From contig CAMUYA010000027.1 of the NCBI GenBank assembly GCA_947164865.1, positions 1-48,997 on the forward strand: DNA of 48,997 nt. Reading direction: 5' to 3'. Under the pieces are notes generated by a model that saw only the letters and a program-made list of their open reading frames with translations, was not told the DNA's origin and ran no database searches. This DNA comes from an uncultured Lachnospiraceae bacterium. GTDB lineage: Bacteria; Bacillota; Clostridia; Lachnospirales; Lachnospiraceae. Numbering within the stretch: position 1 is the stretch's first letter; each line of letters opens with the position of its first letter. Position numbers and translations under genes: made by a program. Of this stretch, positions 44,188 to 48,997 are shown one piece after another.

Positions 44188-44435
44188 TGCTTGAAACGCT
44201 GTAAAATCAAGGACTGTAGAAATTTTTGATATAGGGATTTACCCCAGTTCTACCCTATAAATTCCAATAGATATGCACAAATCTGCATGAAAAAAACGTA
44301 GTACTGGGTTCATAAAAAAGTTTATAAGACTTATTAGGACACTTTCTAAGAATGAAAATTCGAAGAAGGTGTCCTTTTTTTGTTTCTGTTATGGTGATGA
44401 CCGCTAAATTCAAAAAGAAGGGAGAAAAGATGTGA
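44188..44435. other. Non-coding boundary region of a putative integrated element
   Basis: The gap of 248 bases after lysS contains two perfect inverted repeats: TATAGGG/CCCTATA (44230-44236, 44253-44259) and ATGCA/TGCAT (44273-44277, 44284-44288). A strong terminator follows at 44336. No ORF was found. Paired repeats close to a gene's 3' end are typical of recombinase binding regions, but no integrase is in the window to prove it. Confidence 0.5.
44336..44381 (+). terminator. Strong terminator at the start of the putative element
   Basis: A 12-bp stem with one G-U pair (AGGACACTTTCT at 44336-44347, AGAAGGTGTCCT at 44364-44375) and a 16-base loop, ending in seven T residues. Confidence 0.88.
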
Positions 44436-44690
44436 GTGAAAGATTATCGAGACCGCACCGAAATGGTGCATGTTGAAATTGAAGCCCCTCATTCGTATCA
44501 GATAAAGCGGGTCATGAAGGCACTTGAAAAGGTTAAGGGGCTTCGCATGATGAGCACATCGGGTGTGAAGCGAAAAAGGGGACCGAAATTCATATGCTGT
44601 CAGATCTGCTCATTTGAAGATACAAAAAACGCTGATAACGGTAAAAATCGTTATAACAGAAAATCGGAGGATAAGCCATGTGTAAAGTAA
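44436..44690 (+). CDS. Small basic protein of putative mobile element
   Basis: An 84-residue protein of unknown function. It starts at GTG 44436 with GGGAG 11 bases upstream. An ATG at 44430 is closed at once by TGA. Residues 10-52 (MVHVEIEAPHSYQIKRVMKALEKVKGLRMMSTSGVKRKRGPK) look like a compact alpha/beta domain. The CCQIC segment at 53-57 could bind metal. The last codons overlap the start of ParA by 13 bases, so the two are coupled. The GTG start is uncertain. Confidence 0.55.
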   Translation: MKDYRDRTEMVHVEIEAPHSYQIKRVMKALEKVKGLRMMSTSGVKRKRGPKFICCQICSFEDTKNADNGKNRYNRKSEDKPCVK

Positions 44691-45466
44691 TAGCTATTGC
44701 GAACCAGAAAGGCGGGGTCGGAAAAACGACTACTGCAGGAAATCTTGGGATCGGTCTTGCCGGGAAAGGGAAAAAAGTTCTTTTGATAGATGCGGATCCT
44801 CAGGGATCGCTAACCCTGAGTTTGGGATACTCAAATCCCGATTCAATGGAATATACTTTCGCAGATGTTCTTGCATCGGTCATTACGAAAATAGAATATG
44901 ATCCGTTTGAGGGAATACTTCATCATCCTGAAGGAGTGGATCTCATGCCAGGAAACATTGAACTTTCGGGTATCGAGTCCACGCTGGTGACAGTCCTTGT
45001 CAGCCGGGAACAGATATTCAAGAAATATATATCAAGGCTCCGTGACAGATACGATTATATAATTATCGACTGCATGCCGTCTCTTGGGATGCTCACGGTA
45101 AACGCTTTTACAGCTGCGGACAGCATTATCGTTCCGGTGCAGGCTGCATATCTTTCTCAAAAGGGTTTTGAGCAGTTTATTACGACCGTTGAAAACATTA
45201 TGGATATCAATCCGGGGCTGTATGTTGAAGGAATCCTGATGACGATGGTTGATGACAGGACGCTCAACGCAAGAAAAGTCATAAAAGAGATAGAAAAAGA
45301 TTATGGCACGAGATTCAGTATATTTGAAACAGTGATACCGTTTTCGGTCCGTGCTGCAGAGATATCCGCTCTCGGGAAAAGCATTTTCAGTCATGATCCG
45401 AACGGAAAAGTCTCAAGGGCATATGAATCCCTGACAGAGGAGGTGCTTGCCCATGAGCAGAACTGA
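44678..45466 (+). CDS. parA: ParA-like partition ATPase
   Basis: A 262-residue ATPase of the ParA/Soj family that moves ParB-bound DNA. The deviant Walker A motif KGGVGKTT is at 11-18, followed by DADPQGSLT and DYIIIDCMPSLGMLTVNA. Together with the overlapping ParB it forms a partition cassette. The chromosome's own ParAB is usually near the origin, so this copy, next to a replication-like gene and after lysS, points to a plasmid-like element. The overlaps are 13 bases with the preceding ORF and 14 with parB. Confidence 0.93.
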   Translation: MCKVIAIANQKGGVGKTTTAGNLGIGLAGKGKKVLLIDADPQGSLTLSLGYSNPDSMEYTFADVLASVITKIEYDPFEGILHHPEGVDLMPGNIELSGIESTLVTVLVSREQIFKKYISRLRDRYDYIIIDCMPSLGMLTVNAFTAADSIIVPVQAAYLSQKGFEQFITTVENIMDINPGLYVEGILMTMVDDRTLNARKVIKEIEKDYGTRFSIFETVIPFSVRAAEISALGKSIFSHDPNGKVSRAYESLTEEVLAHEQN

Positions 45467-46331
45467 GAACGGGATAAAGATAAATTCTGTAGCTGATATG
45501 TTCGGCGGAAAAAAGACCACGGTGGTTGAAGTTCCTTTGGAAGATCTTTTTCCGTTTAAAAACCATCCATTTAAGGTTCTGAACGATGAAAAGATGGACG
45601 AGACCGTTGAATCAATAAAAAAGGAAGGCGTGCTTACGCCTGCCATAGTCCGTCCCCGGCTTGACGGCGGCTATGAGATAATCTCCGGGCACAGAAGAAA
45701 AAGAGCTTGTGAGCTACTGGGAATTGAGACAATGCCGGTTATCGTAAAAAACTATACGGATGATGAAGCTGTTATAAAAATGGTCGATTCAAATATTTAC
45801 CGTGAGGATATTTTCCCCAGTGAGAAGGCAAAGGCTTATCGTATGAAATATGATGCTGAAAAGCATCAGGGTCAGGATTCTGACAATACAGGGAAGACGC
45901 TAGACCTTATGGCGGACGGGTGTAACGACAACGCAAAGAAGATACAGAGGTATATCTGGCTTTCAAGACTTTCAGATCCGCTTCTCATACTGGTCGATGA
46001 AAAAAGGATACCGTTATATTGCGGGATCGATCTTTCTTTTCTGAAGGAACGTGAACAGAAGTGGATAGAGGACCTTTTATATGCAGATGAGGAAAGCGAG
46101 ATAAAGATCAATCTTGAAAAGACCGGAAAGATAAAAGATCTTTCCGTGAACGGTAGTCTCACGAAGGGGCTGCTTACAGAAATTCTTTTGGAGAAAAAGA
46201 CTAAAAAGAAAAAAATATCATTCAGCCGTGAAAACCTTTCTTCGTATTTCGGAGAGGATGTAACGGAAAAAGAAATCGAAAAAACCATAATCATGCTCCT
46301 GGAAAGATGGAAACAGGAGAGAGGAGAATAG
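45453..46331 (+). CDS. parB: ParB-like partition protein
   Basis: A 292-residue ParB/Spo0J-like protein. The N-terminal ParB domain has VEVPLEDLFPFKNHPFKV and SGHRRKRACELLGIETMPVIV, and a helix-turn-helix follows (NIYREDIFPSEKAKAYRMKYDA). The C-terminal part is Lys/Glu-rich. ATG 45453 is preferred over TTG 45447 because AGAGGAGG lies 9 bases before it. It overlaps parA. No clear parS repeat was recognised in the window. Confidence 0.9.
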   Translation: MSRTENGIKINSVADMFGGKKTTVVEVPLEDLFPFKNHPFKVLNDEKMDETVESIKKEGVLTPAIVRPRLDGGYEIISGHRRKRACELLGIETMPVIVKNYTDDEAVIKMVDSNIYREDIFPSEKAKAYRMKYDAEKHQGQDSDNTGKTLDLMADGCNDNAKKIQRYIWLSRLSDPLLILVDEKRIPLYCGIDLSFLKEREQKWIEDLLYADEESEIKINLEKTGKIKDLSVNGSLTKGLLTEILLEKKTKKKKISFSRENLSSYFGEDVTEKEIEKTIIMLLERWKQERGE

Positions 46332-46335
46332 TGAT

Positions 46336-47424
46336 ATGGCATTTATGTCCAGCGGTAATGCAGTTGTAGATATGATGGGCTCCGTGTCCATCACCGGCAA
46401 TATAATCTCGATGTGGTGGTTTAAAAGAATACTGAAAGAAAACGGAAGACCGAATCTTCTTGCGATAGTGATCCTTTCTGATCTTATATACTGGTACAGG
46501 CCGTGGGAGATGCGGGATGTATCTACAGGCCATGTTATAGGGTATAAAAAGAAATTTGACGAGGATAAGCTGTATAAGACATATCAGGAATATGCAGACC
46601 TTCTTGGCGAGCCTAAATCAGCTGTTAAAAATGCTTTTGACCTGCTTGTTGAATATGGTCTTGTTGAAAGGGAATTCAGAAATGTAGAAAGAGGCAAGAT
46701 AAAATTATTCAACCTTATGTAACTTTCGCTGAATGTTGAAAGGATCGTTGAATTCTCAAAGCCTGTGGATGATAAAAAGCCGGGTGATCCCACTTGTGGA
46801 CGAATCGTCCACAAGTTGAACGAAAATGAGATGGAAGCCGCTGAAACAGAGTGTTTGACAGGGGGTACCCAAGAAATCTCATATACCTCCCCGAGAAAAA
46901 TAGGGGTGGGTGAGAAAAGTGAGGTACCTCCCGGAGAATACTCACCTACCTCTGTCAGAATGGTCGGGGAGGTCATGGAGAAAACCGAGGTACCACCCTC
47001 AGAAAAGTCAGGGACAAATACAGAGATTACTACAGAAACCACTGCAGAGATTACAACAGAGAACACTTCATCATCGTCATATAAGCCGGATATCCACACG
47101 TGTGAAGCGAAAAACGTTGACGATGAAATGAGAAACATATTCAGCGGATTTAAGATACAGGACAGGGATATCGGATGCATTGTATCAGCTTCAGGTAATG
47201 ATCTTTCCAAATGCAGGAAGGCGGTTGAAGTCCTGAAACATCAGATCACTCCTGTAAAGAATGTCGTCGGATGGCTCATACATGCGGTCAGGGAAGGGTA
47301 TTCGATGACGGAAAGACAATGTTACACGCAGGAAACTGAGAAACCTAAAGGCAGTTTCTTTAACTTTCAGCAGAGAAATGATTATGATTTTGATGCGTTG
47401 ATGAAACGGCTTGTCGTGAACTGA
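46336..47424 (+). pseudogene. Replication-protein-like gene interrupted by an in-frame TAA
   Basis: Two frames, 46336-46722 and 46765-47424, lie in the same reading frame and are separated by the stop TAA at 46720-46722 plus 42 bases that read LSLNVERIVEFSKPV in frame. The first part (winged-helix-like, EYADLLGEPKSAVKNAFDLLVEYGLVERE) and the second (Thr/Glu-rich linker, then DRDIGCIVSASGNDLSKCRKAVEVLKHQ and NVVGWLIHAVREGYSM) match the two ends of one replication initiator-like protein of Firmicute mobile elements. The second part has no SD. A single base change (e.g. TAT or TAC to TAA) explains it. A shortened 128-residue product remains possible. Confidence 0.8.
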
Positions 47425-47437
47425 GAAGGGAGTGCAT

Positions 47438-48472
47438 ATGATCCCATTTGCAGAAAAGTGTCCGCAGCTCCTTGAAGAGTGGTCTGTGGAGAATAAAACG
47501 GATCCGATGACGGTAAGCTATGGTTCTTCGAAAAAGTATCTCTGGAAGGGAAAATGCGGTCATACATGGGAAGCTACAGTAAAAAACAGGGTTGGCAGAA
47601 AAAGCGGATGTCCTTACTGCTCGGGAAACAAGGTACTGGCAGGATTTAATGACCTGAAAACTGTTATGCCGAAGCTGACAAAAGAATGGTCAAAAAGAAA
47701 TATTATCAAGCCGACCGAAGTAACCGGAAGGTCAGATCTGAAAGTATGGTGGAAGTGCAGAAAATGCGGTTATGAATGGCAGGCTCGCGTTGCTGACCGG
47801 ACGGTAGGAAGTACGTGCCCTGTATGTATAGACCATAAAACCGCCAAAGGGATAAATGATCTTGAAACGCTTTATCCTGAGATAACGGCAGACTGGTCAG
47901 AGAAGAATGAGACAAAACCGTACCAGATGAGCGCAAGATCAAGGGAATTTGTTTGGTGGAAATGCAGCAGATGCGGTTTTGAGTATCAGGCCGTCATAGA
48001 TTCCAGGGTGAAAGGTCTTAAGTGCCCCGAATGTAAAAGGAGGTTCCTTGCAAAAGAGGCCCAAGGAAAAAAGCTGTCGTATGAATTTAAGAAAAAGGCG
48101 GTAGCATATTATTCGAAGATAGCCGATGGTGATGTCCGTATAAATGAGGAAAACCCGATAGGAATCACTACAGAAACATATTTTCCAAAGCAGAATGCAG
48201 TCATTGAGGTAGAAGATGGTCTAAAGCATCAGGGAAGATACCCTAAAAGGGAATATGCGAAAAACTGGCTCTGTCTTAAAGCAGGGATAAGGCTTTTTAG
48301 GATTGTATATCCCGGCGGTAAGGAGATGAACACCTGCGCCTGCATCACTCTTTCGGATAATTCCGCAGATGTCTTTACAAATGCACTAAGAGCCATATTC
48401 GATATGCTTGATTATGATGTTGATATAGATGTGAAGCGGGATTATGATCAGATCCTCGCATCGGAACTGTAG
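47438..48472 (+). CDS. Triple zinc-ribbon protein with Vsr/DUF559-like nuclease domain
   Basis: A 344-residue protein on the putative element. ATG 47438 has GAAGGGAG 5 bases upstream. Three repeats of 69 residues begin at Trp15, Trp84 and Trp153 (EEWSVENKTDP, KEWSKRNIIKP, ADWSEKNETKP). Each has a zinc-ribbon: repeats 2 and 3 have full C-x2-C pairs (107/110 with 127/130, 176/179 with 196/199), while repeat 1 keeps only Cys40 and the pair 58/61, with His42 perhaps replacing the lost Cys. This pattern matches the DUF4379 (zinc-ribbon) family. Residues 240-300 (ETYFPKQNAVIEVEDGLKHQG, with Glu246, Glu257, Glu259 and His264) resemble the core of Vsr/DUF559 endonucleases. Function is not proven; a sequence-specific nuclease is likely. 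Confidence 0.8.
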   Translation: MIPFAEKCPQLLEEWSVENKTDPMTVSYGSSKKYLWKGKCGHTWEATVKNRVGRKSGCPYCSGNKVLAGFNDLKTVMPKLTKEWSKRNIIKPTEVTGRSDLKVWWKCRKCGYEWQARVADRTVGSTCPVCIDHKTAKGINDLETLYPEITADWSEKNETKPYQMSARSREFVWWKCSRCGFEYQAVIDSRVKGLKCPECKRRFLAKEAQGKKLSYEFKKKAVAYYSKIADGDVRINEENPIGITTETYFPKQNAVIEVEDGLKHQGRYPKREYAKNWLCLKAGIRLFRIVYPGGKEMNTCACITLSDNSADVFTNALRAIFDMLDYDVDIDVKRDYDQILASEL

Positions 48473-48483
48473 GAGGAACTGAA

Positions 48484-48888
48484 ATGTTTGGTTTTGTTTC
48501 CGCAATCATAAATATGTTTATAGTCCTTTTTGGAGTATCCGTTAAGGTAATATTCTTTCTTCTGAAGAGATTTGATATAACCAACGGTCTTATTGCCGGA
48601 GTCGGGGTGCTTTTGGGAACATATAGAATACAGATGCATCCGGGAATACGCTGCGGAGTATTCGTTATAGTAGTCGTAGTCAGCATTTTATTACAACATT
48701 TCTTTAAACCAGTGCGTATAGCTTTTGGAGTACTCTGCTCATTATTTGCAGGCTTTATGGCATATGGAATAGCCCATGATGCTGGAGCAAAGTATTCATA
48801 TATTTCAATGATTATAGCAGCTGTCATCTGCGGACTACTCAATGCTTTCAGCTGGCTTATTATAAGCTCGGAGTATCATAGGGATTAG
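48484..48888 (+). CDS. Small membrane protein of putative mobile element
   Basis: A 134-residue protein with about four membrane helices (approximately 5-28, 36-52, 57-76, 80-130 as two). AGGAGG lies 8 bases before the ATG. It starts 11 bases after the nuclease-like gene. I do not recognise the family. Similar small membrane proteins occur in conjugative elements. Whether it works with the preceding gene is unknown. Confidence 0.75.
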   Translation: MFGFVSAIINMFIVLFGVSVKVIFFLLKRFDITNGLIAGVGVLLGTYRIQMHPGIRCGVFVIVVVVSILLQHFFKPVRIAFGVLCSLFAGFMAYGIAHDAGAKYSYISMIIAAVICGLLNAFSWLIISSEYHRD

Positions 48889-48976
48889 TTCTATGATAAA
48901 ATAAAAATCGTAGGATTATATTACAGTTTTATAGATGATGACAAATCGGCAGTTTGTCTTACGAGGAGAGCAGAAA

Positions 48977-48997
48977 ATGGAATATGTAATAAAGAGT
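48977..48997 (+). CDS. Start of a further gene (truncated by window end)
   Basis: An ATG at 48977 preceded by GAGGAGAG opens a frame of seven codons (MEYVIKS) to the window edge. Function unknown. The 88-base gap before it holds a short inverted repeat GACAAA/TTTGTC but no ORF. Confidence 0.5.

Noticed and set aside
46765..47424. Independent gene starting at ATG 46765
   Set aside because: No SD, and the frame is continuous with the preceding one apart from the TAA at 46720; better explained as one interrupted gene.

Overview
The window looks like a chromosomal segment of a motile, Gram-positive-type anaerobe of the Lachnospiraceae, most like Butyrivibrio or Pseudobutyrivibrio. This is inferred from gene content, not from a database match. 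The indicators are an hrcA-grpE-dnaK-dnaJ operon under a perfect CIRCE operator, a Bacillus/Clostridia-type flgM-flgN-flgK-flgL-fliW-csrA block with a sigma-28 promoter, a lysine/alanine-rich protein ending in a DUF6465-like domain, luxS beside mtnN, an orphan MsmX-type ATPase, and SD-rich starts (GGAGG) with some GTG/TTG starts.

Layout. 1-2969: luxS and mtnN, the two consecutive enzymes of S-adenosylhomocysteine recycling, separated by a terminator-like hairpin, then an OmpA-domain lipoprotein. 3036-7371: an unidentified charged protein on the minus strand, then an acyltransferase, an RsmF-type rRNA methyltransferase and a membrane protein ending in a J-domain. 7485-9730: an exported phosphodiester-glycosidase-like protein coupled to a single-pass membrane protein. 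9816-15505: metG, an alpha/beta hydrolase, a GNAT acetyltransferase, a YesL-like protein and a diguanylate cyclase, tightly packed. 15661-17930: msmX-like ATPase and a CdaR-like regulator. 18026-18190: SRP RNA on the minus strand, the only RNA gene seen. 18300-20889: a small protein, a TraX-like protein and an aminotransferase. 21182-21757: histone-H1-like protein. 22026-27010: CIRCE-controlled chaperone operon. 27028-34333: cysE, ispE, a small membrane protein, cardiolipin synthase, a trigger-factor-like lipoprotein and a GH31 glycosidase. 34503-41800: flagellar junction and regulatory operon with two flgK genes. 41939-44187: greA and lysS.

From just after lysS to the right edge the character changes to that of an integrated mobile element: a small unknown protein, ParA, ParB, a replication-protein-like gene broken by an in-frame TAA, a protein with three zinc-ribbon repeats joined to a Vsr/DUF559-like nuclease domain, a membrane protein and the start of another gene. 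No integrase, relaxase or second end is inside the window, so the class of element is open. The first recognisable boundary is the last codons of lysS.

The signals most worth following are: the zinc-ribbon/nuclease fusion on the mobile element; the nonsense-interrupted replication gene beside it; the H1-like/DUF6465 protein with a three-copy TTGACAA operator-like cluster on its promoter; the fliW-csrA leader with hairpins and GGA motifs that could make an autoregulatory CsrA circuit; the tandem flgK paralogues; and the membrane-anchored J-domain protein. All motif and coordinate statements were read by eye from the sequence. Family names rest on recognised motifs, not searches.
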